Positions 24,604 through 32,460 of a stretch of 36,402 bases of DNA are shown here, one piece after another. A model generated the notes under the pieces. It was not told the DNA's origin. It saw only the letters and a program-made list of their open reading frames with translations, and did not search any database. The position numbers were made by a program, and so were the translations under genes. Position 1 is the first letter of the stretch, and the number at the start of each line of letters is the position of its first letter. Source of the DNA: an uncultured Clostridia bacterium (GTDB taxonomy: Bacteria; Bacillota; Clostridia; TANB77; CAG-508); assembly GCA_934154515.1 (NCBI GenBank), contig CAKPGD010000006.1, positions 1 through 36,402 on the forward strand, read 5' to 3'.

Positions 24604-25680
24604 CTATTCTATCCCCATTTTATCTAATAGTTTTTTCAATTCACTCTTAGATATTTCTTTAGCATTATAAGCACTACTTAATTTATCGCTTATCATGTTT
24701 TTAGCTTTTTCTTTAAAACTTGCACTTGTATTTTTATAAATTGTATTTAAATCACTAGAAATTGTATTTACCATTTTTTCATATTTAGAATAATTTTCAC
24801 TTGTATTATCTGAATCTTGTATAATTAATTCACTACTTCCATTAATTGAACTATATGTTTTTGTCTTTGATAATGCATATTCCTTTTCCCAATTTGCTTG
24901 TTCTCTAGCTGCTTCTTGTTTCTTGAAGTCTAATTCTGCTTGAGCTTGATTACGTTGTTCTTCTAATTGTGCTTTTTTAAGTTTTAGCTCTTCAATATAT
25001 TGTTCTGTGTTTCTTCTTACTTCAATTTCTTGATTAATTTGATTTAACATTTGTTGATATCTATTATTATATCTATCTGAAATATCATTTAATTGTTGTT
25101 GTCTTGACTCTAATAAAGAATTTTTATATTGGAAACCTTGTAATGATAATTCTAGTTGTTGTTGTAATGCATTAGCTGTTATTTCAGCTAATTTACTATT
25201 ATTTGCTAATTGTGCTTCTTTTATAGAATTATCAAATTGTAAAATAGCTTTATTTAAGCTCTCTCTTGCTGTTGCTACTCTGTTTTGATATGTGTTATAC
25301 ATACTAACTTTAGATGTTTCACTATACCCTGTATTACTCAAGCCTGCTGCAGCCATTTTTTCAGCATTTACTCCATAATCATTTACTTGTTTTTGATAGT
25401 CTGTATAAGATGCTTTTTGCTCTTTTGTATAATCCTTTTGTGTTTGTTCTTTTTCTTGATTTATTTTATCTATTGCAAAATCTGTATTAGCTTGTTGTAT
25501 TTCTTGTTGCTTTTGAGCCCATTCCTTTGAAGCATCTATTTGATCTTGATAAAATTTATTTGAATTATTTATCATATCATCATACATATTTTTGGTTTCA
25601 TTTTCTTTTTGCCCTTGTTCGTTCTTTATAGAAGTTAATCTTTCATCATTATAATTAACTTTATAATCATTTGGATCCAT
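24604..25680 (-). CDS. Gln-rich coiled-coil virion protein (internal/ejection protein)
   Basis: 358 aa with about 38 Gln, mostly one long coiled coil over roughly residues 20-270, followed by a Ser/Asn-rich linker and a helical C-terminus. A YGVNAEKMAAAGLSNTGYSE turn near residue 100 interrupts the coiled coil; this short tract is common in internal and minor head or tail proteins of gut phages. There is no signal peptide. It lies 10 bp before the giant protein gene, the position of internal virion proteins in short-tailed phages. Likely partner of the giant protein in DNA ejection. Confidence 0.7.
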   Translation of the reverse strand: MDPNDYKVNYNDERLTSIKNEQGQKENETKNMYDDMINNSNKFYQDQIDASKEWAQKQQEIQQANTDFAIDKINQEKEQTQKDYTKEQKASYTDYQKQVNDYGVNAEKMAAAGLSNTGYSETSKVSMYNTYQNRVATARESLNKAILQFDNSIKEAQLANNSKLAEITANALQQQLELSLQGFQYKNSLLESRQQQLNDISDRYNNRYQQMLNQINQEIEVRRNTEQYIEELKLKKAQLEEQRNQAQAELDFKKQEAAREQANWEKEYALSKTKTYSSINGSSELIIQDSDNTSENYSKYEKMVNTISSDLNTIYKNTSASFKEKAKNMISDKLSSAYNAKEISKSELKKLLDKMGIE

Positions 25681-25696
25681 TAACTATTTCCTCCTA

Positions 25697-27403
25697 TTAT
25701 CTTTTTACATAACTTCCAACATAGCTTTGTAATGTACAAGAAAGCAAATTAAAAGGCTTAGTAGAACTAAACCTAATTTGTATATCTTTCCATTTTTTCT
25801 TCTTAATTCTTGGTACTATGTATCCTTTTACATTTGTATAATTATCTATTATTTCAAACTGACTATTATCTATTTTTACTGATACTTCAAGTTCATTTCC
25901 TTCTAAATCTGCAACACAACCTCTTTTATTAGTTGTCTTTTGCATATGTGGATTTCCAAAATCATCTTTACATGTAGTCCAATATGCATTTATATTTGTT
26001 TCTTTTTTAGTTAATGTATAAATAGCATTATTAGAACATAAATACAAAATATTATCTTTTACTATTGCAAAAGATATATTTTTATCAAATTCCCAATAAA
26101 ACCACTCATATTCATTATGATTTTCATTTGTAAACATGGAATTTCCATTTGCTAAATAAATATGATTATCTATTATTACTAATAAATAACCTTCCCATTC
26201 TTGTAAAATCATATCTTTATAATTTGTTTCTTTTAATAATTTACTATCTACTAAACTAGATCTATGTGCTACTACTTGTTCAGTTGTTATATCTCCATTT
26301 ATTCCTTTCATTCCTGTATTACTAAAGAATACTATATCGTCATTAAAGTTAATACCTGTTGCTACACAACCAGTTGAAATATTAGAATGAGTACTAGGAT
26401 ACACTTTTCCTGCCTCGCTATCTATTGTTGGATTGTGATAAAATATTGTTGTATTTCCTTGTGATGGTGCTTTAAATACCCATAATGCATTATTTCCTGC
26501 AACCATTGCCTTTACTGGAGATAAATCTAATCCTTCATTATAGTAATCTGTATCACTTACATATCTTGGATTATCTAATGAACTATGAAAAATTGTATTA
26601 GGATAATCTTGATTTCCACTAAAAAATACTCTATTATCAAAAACACATAATAGAGTACATTTATTTATTCTGTTTTTATAACCGTTTATTTCTTTACTAA
26701 ATTGTATTACTACATTGTCTTGACCATCTGTTAACGGCTTTTCTGGTGCTGTATTAAATGTTACTTTTCCATTTGTTCTATCTACTGAAAAAGCTGTAGT
26801 TTCTGTTCCATTTATCCAAACTTTTACAGGGTTACTATCTAGTCCTTGTGAATCTAATACATATTGTTCTGTTTCTCCATCTGCACAAAAACTATTTTTT
26901 CTATATGATGTTAATAAATTTACATCTTCATATAATGTTCCTCCACCGCTTGGTGTTCTTCCTATTGTTGTTGTAGGTATATATCCTTCAACTTCTTTAC
27001 ATATTTCTCCATTATATTCTAAATAATTTATTCCATCTTTAATATAAAAAATATTGTTATATATAAAACTTTCACTTTTTCTTGGATTCATTCCTGTAAC
27101 TTTTATAGTTTTTATTTCTTTTGTATTCATATTAAAGTCAAATAAAGAGACTCCACAATGAATTATCATGTGTTCTATAGTATTTATAGTATAAAAAAAT
27201 AGACCATATATAGTATTTGTCAGTTGTTTAAACAATTCTATATCTGGTCTACTTTCTATACTTTTACCTAAATTTCTATAATTTTTCCACATATTTAATG
27301 CATCAGGACTTCTGTATAAAGCTACATCATCACCACTAAAATCTACCCCTCTAAAATTAGAATATAACCTAGTTATTAAATCTCCACTATCGTTATTAGA
27401 CAT
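25697..27403 (-). CDS. gp10-like tail hub / DNA-stabilisation protein (beta-propeller-like)
   Basis: 568 aa, beta-rich. The start (TRLYSNFRGVDFSGDDVALYRSPDALNMW) resembles the P22 gp10-type opening, in which GVD...SPDALNM marks proteins that close the head after packaging. Repeated blade-like stretches (CVFDNRVFFSGNQDYPNTIFHS, NNALWVFKAP, DNILYLCSNNAIYTL) suggest a propeller. It probably sits below the connector as tail hub. It overlaps the upstream gene by 8 bp. Confidence 0.72.
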   Translation of the reverse strand: MSNNDSGDLITRLYSNFRGVDFSGDDVALYRSPDALNMWKNYRNLGKSIESRPDIELFKQLTNTIYGLFFYTINTIEHMIIHCGVSLFDFNMNTKEIKTIKVTGMNPRKSESFIYNNIFYIKDGINYLEYNGEICKEVEGYIPTTTIGRTPSGGGTLYEDVNLLTSYRKNSFCADGETEQYVLDSQGLDSNPVKVWINGTETTAFSVDRTNGKVTFNTAPEKPLTDGQDNVVIQFSKEINGYKNRINKCTLLCVFDNRVFFSGNQDYPNTIFHSSLDNPRYVSDTDYYNEGLDLSPVKAMVAGNNALWVFKAPSQGNTTIFYHNPTIDSEAGKVYPSTHSNISTGCVATGINFNDDIVFFSNTGMKGINGDITTEQVVAHRSSLVDSKLLKETNYKDMILQEWEGYLLVIIDNHIYLANGNSMFTNENHNEYEWFYWEFDKNISFAIVKDNILYLCSNNAIYTLTKKETNINAYWTTCKDDFGNPHMQKTTNKRGCVADLEGNELEVSVKIDNSQFEIIDNYTNVKGYIVPRIKKKKWKDIQIRFSSTKPFNLLSCTLQSYVGSYVKR

Positions 27404-27938
27404 CTATTCCACCTTCTACATACATACTTCCTATTCCATATCTTGGATCTAATCCTTGCTTTAGCTCAGTATATCTATTTGCATATACTTGTCCATAATT
27501 ACTTGAAACATCACTTTTTAATAAATCTGCTGCTATTCCATAAGGCATAATTTCAAGTACATCATCTGTTAATTCAAATTTATATTTTTCTGCATTATTC
27601 TCAGTTATTCTTTTAGGATATTTATAATAAAATATTTTTGCTTCTCCATCTTCTTCAAATATTATTAAATTTCCATAGCTAGCATATTTTACATCTTTAA
27701 TAGTTTCTAATTGATAGAAATTATCTAAATCACTTTGTAACTCTAACTCTTGATTTTCTTTTACTTTTATTTTTTCATATGCTGGAATTTTCTTAATTCT
27801 ACATAATTCAAACATTACTTGATTAGTAACATCATTAATTTTATTTTGTATATCTATATCATCTGTTAATTTTGTCGCATCTGTACTAATTTCTTCTATC
27901 ATTTTTAATACTTTTTTCTTCATTTCTATTAGAGTCAT
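27396..27938 (-). CDS. head-tail connector protein (gp4/gp6-like)
   Basis: 180 aa, helical, beginning MTLIEMKKKVLKMIEE. The pattern fits the adaptor that docks on the portal: N-terminal helices, a central DLDNFYQLETIKDV segment, a short beta strand pair, and LEIMPYGIAADLLKSDVSSNYGQVYANRYTELKQGLDPR near the C-terminus, a known signature of this group. Its place between capsid and gp10-like genes supports the call. Confidence 0.72.
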   Translation of the reverse strand: MTLIEMKKKVLKMIEEISTDATKLTDDIDIQNKINDVTNQVMFELCRIKKIPAYEKIKVKENQELELQSDLDNFYQLETIKDVKYASYGNLIIFEEDGEAKIFYYKYPKRITENNAEKYKFELTDDVLEIMPYGIAADLLKSDVSSNYGQVYANRYTELKQGLDPRYGIGSMYVEGGIDV

Positions 27939-27945
27939 AATTTAT

Positions 27946-28281
27946 TTACTCTCCTTTATATATTTTTTCTATTTGAGTAATTTCTTCCTTTAATTCTTTC
28001 ATTTTATAAACCTGCCTGTCTGGTATTATATATCCTAATTGTTCATTCCAAATTAGAATTGTACCTTCTGGTAATTCTTGTGATAATACACTCTTTTCTA
28101 TTGATTTAATTCCATTAAATTCTGTTTCTTTATTTATTTCAGTAGTTAGTACTAAATCTTTTAAGGTTTGATGAACTGTTTTATCTTCTGTATATTCATC
28201 AAATTCCATTTCTTTTTTTATCGTTCTTCCATAATATTGTTTTAAACTTGGTTTAATAATAAATAATTCATTTTCTTCCAT
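27946..28281 (-). CDS. unknown head-region protein, 111 aa
   Basis: An alpha/beta protein (MEENELFIIKPSLKQYYGRT at its start) with LPEGTILIWNEQLGYIIPDRQ near residues 72-92, a strand-turn-strand pattern seen in small head-associated or head-decoration proteins. It lies between tRNA-Gln and the connector gene. I do not recognise a family; a structural or joining role is inferred only from position. Confidence 0.65.
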   Translation of the reverse strand: MEENELFIIKPSLKQYYGRTIKKEMEFDEYTEDKTVHQTLKDLVLTTEINKETEFNGIKSIEKSVLSQELPEGTILIWNEQLGYIIPDRQVYKMKELKEEITQIEKIYKGE

Positions 28282-28305
28282 ATTTTTATCCTCCCATATA
28301 TTTAC

Positions 28306-28379
28306 TGGCTTTGGAAATTAGATTCGAACTAATAATACAAGAGTCAAAGTCTTGTGTGATACCATTTCACTATTCCAAA
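28306..28379 (-). tRNA. tRNA-Gln (anticodon UUG), phage-encoded
   Basis: A full cloverleaf of 74 nt: acceptor TTTGGAA with TTCCAAA (7 bp), D-arm GTG/CAC with AATGGTAT loop, anticodon stem CAAGA/TCTTG with loop CTTTGAC (anticodon TTG), T-arm ATTAG/CTAAT with loop TTCGAAT, discriminator G and an encoded CCA. It reads CAA codons. It sits within the head operon between the capsid gene and the 111-aa gene, right behind a terminator-like hairpin. Confidence 0.95.
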
Positions 28380-28386
28380 ATATATA

Positions 28387-28404
28387 AGAGGGATTTCTCC
28401 CTCT
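28387..28404 (-). terminator. hairpin after the capsid gene, weak terminator or processing site
   Basis: AGAGGGA pairs with TCCCTCT around a GAAA tetraloop, 4 nt after the capsid stop and 7 nt before tRNA-Gln. The tail on the minus strand is TATATATTTT, not a clean T-run, so it probably lowers rather than stops transcription, or protects the capsid mRNA 3' end when the tRNA is cut out. Confidence 0.6.
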
Positions 28405-28408
28405 TTTT

Positions 28409-29266
28409 CTACATTGCTGTTTTTATTACATAGATTTCTTCTGGTCTTGTAATTAAAGCACCAAATGTATATAGTCCTTTTAATGCATCACTAAATGCAT
28501 CTTGAGGTCTATATGCTTCAACTTTATTGATTTGTTCAACAAAATCTATAGCTTTATTTGTTCTTAAAATGTTGTAGTATACATCATCTGATAAAGATGA
28601 ACTTGAAGCTTTTCCTGTTGGTAATAAGTTTTCAATGCAAACATAAGCATTATTAATTTTACCTACAGCACCTTTCTTTAAGATTTCAGGATTATCTGTT
28701 GATAATTCTGTTAAAGCCTCTCTATAAATTGTAAATGGTTTTGGAGCTATTTCTAAATAATATGTATCTGTAACTTTACAATCGTTTTCATATAATTTTG
28801 CGAATCCATCTTCTACACTTCTTACTGCATTTGATTTTGATAGTGTTATAACACTTGAACTTTGTGCTAATGGATTTGAACTTGATTCAACTCCAGCTTT
28901 AACTAAAGATGCTACATATTTGTCTCCTTCTTGTACTAGCCCTTTTGTAGCTTCATCTGCTAATTCTTCCATTAGGCCTGGAACAGATTGAGCTTTATCA
29001 ATATCTTCTACTTCAAAATCGAAATATTTATATTGATCAATTTTTAATGTCATACTTCCATCTGTAGCACCTTCTCTTGTTAGTGCTGTTCCTGGTACGT
29101 ATGTTCTAATTGTTGGTCTAGTTACATTTAAGATTTTTATCTCTTTTGCATTTTTTGATTCTGCATCATGTTTAAAACTACAATGATTTCTTAATGATGT
29201 TATTTTATCTAGTGCTTTGTTAAATTTTCTACTCCAAATTGTTTGTTGGAAATTTGTTATTGACAT
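28409..29266 (-). CDS. major capsid protein
   Basis: 285 aa. The start MSITNFQQTIWSRKFNKALDK and the segments VPGTALTREGATDGSMTLKIDQ and FDFEVEDIDKAQS are typical of HK97-fold coat proteins of the gut podo-/siphovirus group, where the protein first binds a scaffold. Its C-terminus ends with GALITRPEEIYVIKTAM, a usual capsid ending. Position straight after the scaffold gene confirms the role. A good AGGAGG site precedes the start. No delta domain or protease is visible, so the separate scaffold is needed. Confidence 0.85.
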   Translation of the reverse strand: MSITNFQQTIWSRKFNKALDKITSLRNHCSFKHDAESKNAKEIKILNVTRPTIRTYVPGTALTREGATDGSMTLKIDQYKYFDFEVEDIDKAQSVPGLMEELADEATKGLVQEGDKYVASLVKAGVESSSNPLAQSSSVITLSKSNAVRSVEDGFAKLYENDCKVTDTYYLEIAPKPFTIYREALTELSTDNPEILKKGAVGKINNAYVCIENLLPTGKASSSSLSDDVYYNILRTNKAIDFVEQINKVEAYRPQDAFSDALKGLYTFGALITRPEEIYVIKTAM

Positions 29267-29294
29267 AATTTTTACCTCCTATAACAGAGTTTTT

Positions 29295-30164
29295 TTACCA
29301 TTTCTGCATTGAACGTTCTATTGCTTCCTCTAAGGAAGGATTATTTTTCAAATCTTCTTCAGTAAACTTTCTTGCTTCTTCTGGTGTATAAAACTCTTTC
29401 ACTTTTTCTTTCTTATTTAATTCATTTTTCATACTTCCTATAGGTTCTGGTGTTTCCTTAGGATTTAATTTTAAATACATTTCGTATTTTTCTTTAGTAG
29501 ATAAATTTGGATTTAACATTTTAGCAAAATCTATAAACTTTTTATCTTCAAGTTTTACTTTATCTACTCCTATTGCAGCAAGTTCTCTTATTGATTCTTG
29601 CTTTTTACGTTCTTCAGCTAATTGTTGAAAAACTAATTTTTCTCTTTTTGTCATTTTATCTACGCCTTTATCAGCTAAACGTTCTACTTCATCAACTATA
29701 TCTTCATATCCTGAAGATATAATTTCACTTGCTTCTGCTTTAGCTAACATTTCTAAATCTCTATCAGAATATTTAGGAGCTTCTTGTATTTGAATTCCTT
29801 GCTCCTTATAGAAATCTGTTAATTTCTTTTTGCTTTCTTCAAAATTTTCTGTTCCAAGACCTAATTGTAAAGTCCTTTCAAAATCCCCATATTTTTCTTC
29901 ATATTCTCTATTAATGCTATCTTTTTGTCTGTTTAATCTTCTTTTCATTGTTGCATTAAATTCTTCTTGTAAATCTGGATTTTCTTTTAATAATTCTGCT
30001 AGAGTTTTCTTTTGCTCTTTTCCAGTTTCTGAAGTGTTTTCTACTTCTGTATCTGTTTGTTCCACATTTTCTTCTGTAGTTTGTGTATCTACATTTTCAG
30101 TTTCGTTAGTTTGTTCTAACTCTTCATCATCTTTTACGATTAATTCATTTTCATCATTTTCCAT
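29295..30164 (-). CDS. capsid scaffolding protein
   Basis: 289 aa, highly acidic at the N-terminus (Glu/Thr-rich, about residues 1-50) then Lys/Glu-rich helices (about 55-260), with no cysteine and few aromatics, the usual composition of phage scaffolds. The conserved tract ...LAELLKENPDLQEEFNATMKRR lies near residues 54-75, and a basic helix-turn-helix-like tail near the C-terminus would bind the coat. It directs procapsid assembly and leaves before packaging. Confidence 0.85.
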   Translation of the reverse strand: MENDENELIVKDDEELEQTNETENVDTQTTEENVEQTDTEVENTSETGKEQKKTLAELLKENPDLQEEFNATMKRRLNRQKDSINREYEEKYGDFERTLQLGLGTENFEESKKKLTDFYKEQGIQIQEAPKYSDRDLEMLAKAEASEIISSGYEDIVDEVERLADKGVDKMTKREKLVFQQLAEERKKQESIRELAAIGVDKVKLEDKKFIDFAKMLNPNLSTKEKYEMYLKLNPKETPEPIGSMKNELNKKEKVKEFYTPEEARKFTEEDLKNNPSLEEAIERSMQKW

Positions 30165-30247
30165 TTTTTTCTCCTGTTTTAAGTCCAGTAGACTATAGAC
30201 ACTTGATAGCAGTTTTAAGCCTTACACATGGTTTGGGCATAAAAAAT

Positions 30248-30267
30248 AGACATATACTTTTATGTCT
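30248..30267 (-). terminator. intrinsic terminator between portal and scaffold genes
   Basis: AGACATA and TATGTCT form a 7-bp stem around a 6-nt loop, followed by ATTTTTTATG on the minus strand. In the 117-nt gap 30 nt after the portal stop, it should reduce read-through into the scaffold and capsid genes unless a promoter or antitermination intervenes. The rest of the gap shows no gene. Confidence 0.55.
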
Positions 30268-30296
30268 TTAAAATAAAAAACGTTTTAAATTGATTC

Positions 30297-31994
30297 TTAC
30301 GCCACGTTTACTGGTTGAGCACTTTCATTTATTTGTGCTACTTGCGTATCTACATCATTATTAATAAAATTTGTTGCATTTTGTATCATCATTTGTGAAC
30401 GTGCTTTTATTTGTGCAATTTTCAGTTGTTCTTGTTCTGAATCTTCTATTATTTCTAATAATGTTTGTTTAGGCATTGTACTATCATCTGGTAATGCTTT
30501 TACATATAATTTTAATTCTGGTATTTTTTGAGGACTAAAATATCCACCCTTTAATAAATTTTCTAAAGATAATTCTTGAGCATATTTATCATATGAACTT
30601 TTAGGTGTTATATCTACTTTAACTGTAGCTTGTAACTCTTGTAATACTGTTCCTGGTACTTCTACTAATTGAGTAATTTTTTCTCCTGTAGTTGGATCTA
30701 CTACTTCTTCCTCTAACTTCATTCCATTAGGGTTATATGTAATTAACATATCTAAGTAAATTCTAGCTATTCCTTCTACAAATCTTTTTAAATTACTTAA
30801 TTGTTCTACTAGTGGTAACTGTGATGCCTGTTGTACTGCTAAAATTGCTTTTCCAGATGCTTGATCTGGTTTTGTATCACCAGCTGCTGCATCACTTGCT
30901 CCAGCTAGTGCTCTAGAAATATCTATCAAATCTTGTTGTAACTGTTTAACATCTGTACTCATTTGTGCAGGCGTAGTAGAAGAAAACGCTTTTTTAACAT
31001 CATCTACATCTTTACCTATAACTTTTATTGTTCCTCCTACAGTGTCTACTGCTTTTGGATTTTGAATATTATCTATTTTTACGATTTTTTGAGGATATGC
31101 TGTGTTTTTAGCAACTAATGCTCTTCTCATTAAAGTTTTATTTACTTCAAGTTGATTAGCTGTTAAATTTCTTACTTCACCTTCGCCTCTTGCTGAACCT
31201 TCTTTTTCTTCCCATAGCATATGTTCCACAGGAAAATAACTTAATCCACTATTTGTATCTTTCTTTATATCTACATATCTTGTGGCTTTTGAATAGTGTA
31301 TTTTTCCATTATATCTATATAATTTAGTTATTATTGTACAATTATTATCCTTCTCATATTTAGCTGCTTCCCCTGATTCTTCAAAGTTTTCGGTGTCTCC
31401 TATAATTTTTTCTTGTTCTTCTTTAGAGATTCCCTCTTGTTCTGCTATTCTTCTTACTTCTATTACAGATTTTCTTTGTTTTATTAAGATATAAGGTTGT
31501 GATTGAATATCTGAATTATTTTCATTTCCATAGTAAATATCATTTTTAGATAATATTTCTAAAGAAGGTATTCCTTTTTCTTTATCATAGTTAATATAAA
31601 CTGGACATTCATCATTTATAGCACTATTTTTAGATATTTCTCTTATTTTATAGTCCATAAAATCCTTTTCCCATATCTTACTAACTTTCTTGTTTAATAA
31701 TTCACATACCTTATTTGCAGTTTTTATAAACTCTCTATTTTCGAAATTTTCACTTGAAAAATGAATAGCCCATAAATTTTGATTTATGCTTCCTACTTTA
31801 TATCTTACAATTGGTCTTATAAAATTAAGTTGTACTGGCTCAATTCCAGATATCTTTAAACCTTCCCATTGGTTTCCATTATACATTCTAAAATTTCTGT
31901 CCGTATCTGTATACATATTTATTCTTCTAGCATAATTTTGAGATTGAGAATATAATTGCCATATATCTGTTTCCCTTAATTCTTCTAAATTCAT
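30297..31994 (-). CDS. portal protein (P22-like)
   Basis: 565 aa. It begins MNLEELRETDIWQLYSQSQN and continues with RNFRMYNGNQWEG and IRPIVRYKVGSINQNLW, the P22-type portal opening. A central region has SYFPVEHMLWEEKEGSARGEGEVRNLTANQLEVNKTLMRRALV; a helical C-terminal part with ALAGASDAAAGDTKPDQASGKAI suits the crown/barrel. Twelve copies form the ring through which DNA enters the capsid and through which the tail is attached. Confidence 0.9.
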   Translation of the reverse strand: MNLEELRETDIWQLYSQSQNYARRINMYTDTDRNFRMYNGNQWEGLKISGIEPVQLNFIRPIVRYKVGSINQNLWAIHFSSENFENREFIKTANKVCELLNKKVSKIWEKDFMDYKIREISKNSAINDECPVYINYDKEKGIPSLEILSKNDIYYGNENNSDIQSQPYILIKQRKSVIEVRRIAEQEGISKEEQEKIIGDTENFEESGEAAKYEKDNNCTIITKLYRYNGKIHYSKATRYVDIKKDTNSGLSYFPVEHMLWEEKEGSARGEGEVRNLTANQLEVNKTLMRRALVAKNTAYPQKIVKIDNIQNPKAVDTVGGTIKVIGKDVDDVKKAFSSTTPAQMSTDVKQLQQDLIDISRALAGASDAAAGDTKPDQASGKAILAVQQASQLPLVEQLSNLKRFVEGIARIYLDMLITYNPNGMKLEEEVVDPTTGEKITQLVEVPGTVLQELQATVKVDITPKSSYDKYAQELSLENLLKGGYFSPQKIPELKLYVKALPDDSTMPKQTLLEIIEDSEQEQLKIAQIKARSQMMIQNATNFINNDVDTQVAQINESAQPVNVA

Positions 31995-32008
31995 ACTTTT
32001 CTCCTATT

Positions 32009-32272
32009 CTATACTGGAATATCTTTTTGTCCCATTTCTGTTCCATCATAATTTTCAATATTTTCTATCATGATTCTAGTTTGTTCTTGTTCCTTTATAA
32101 ATTTTTCTTTCTCCTCATTTAGTTCTTTATTTTCTTTATAAGTTTTATAAGCTTTTATCGGATTTATTTGTATTTCTTTTGTTTCTATATTTTTATTTTT
32201 ACTTTTTGTTCCTACATAAAAAGATAGTAGGTTTAAAACACCTACTATAAAAACTAAAATAATATCTTTCAT
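32009..32272 (-). CDS. small membrane-anchored phage protein, 87 aa
   Basis: An N-terminal hydrophobic helix (MKDIILVFIVGVLNLLSFYVG) is followed by a Lys/Glu-rich coiled coil and ends EMGQKDIPV. It begins one base into the stop of the Lys-rich gene (TAATG), so they are coupled. Phages of this type often carry such a protein between terL and portal. Function not known. Confidence 0.7.
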   Translation of the reverse strand: MKDIILVFIVGVLNLLSFYVGTKSKNKNIETKEIQINPIKAYKTYKENKELNEEKEKFIKEQEQTRIMIENIENYDGTEMGQKDIPV

Positions 32273-32451
32273 TACTTCTTCTCCTTTTTACTTGTTGCTT
32301 TCTTTGTTACTTTCTTCTGAGCTGTTGCTTTCTTTGTTACTTTCTTCTGAGCTGTTGCTTTCTTCTTATCTTTAATAGTTACTTTCTTAACTTCTTCTAT
32401 TGTTGGTTCTTCAACATTATTATATCTTTCTCTAAAAACTCTCTTTTTCAT
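32272..32451 (-). CDS. Lys-rich repeat protein, 59 aa
   Basis: ATG 32451-32449 follows TAGGAGGT that overlaps the terL stop. The protein starts MKKRVFRERYNNVEEPTIEE and ends in three basic repeats of the KKATAQKKVT type. About one third of residues are Lys, mostly followed by A, T or V, a histone-H1-like composition. It might bind the packaged DNA or RNA; position between terL and the 87-aa gene gives no further clue. The DNA repeats are listed separately. Confidence 0.75.
   Translation of the reverse strand: MKKRVFRERYNNVEEPTIEEVKKVTIKDKKKATAQKKVTKKATAQKKVTKKATSKKEKK
32294..32353. repeat. perfect 30-bp tandem repeat, two copies and a part copy
   Basis: A 30-bp unit runs 32294-32323 and is repeated identically at 32324-32353, with an 11-bp part copy after it. 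It encodes the KKATAQKKVT repeats of the Lys-rich protein in frame. Perfect identity implies recent expansion; copy number could vary between strains. Confidence 0.9.
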
Positions 32452-32460
32452 AATTACCTC

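Noticed and set aside
32294..32353. CRISPR-like array from the 30-bp repeats
   Set aside because: The units abut with no spacers and lie in frame within a Lys-rich coding sequence; no cas genes are present.
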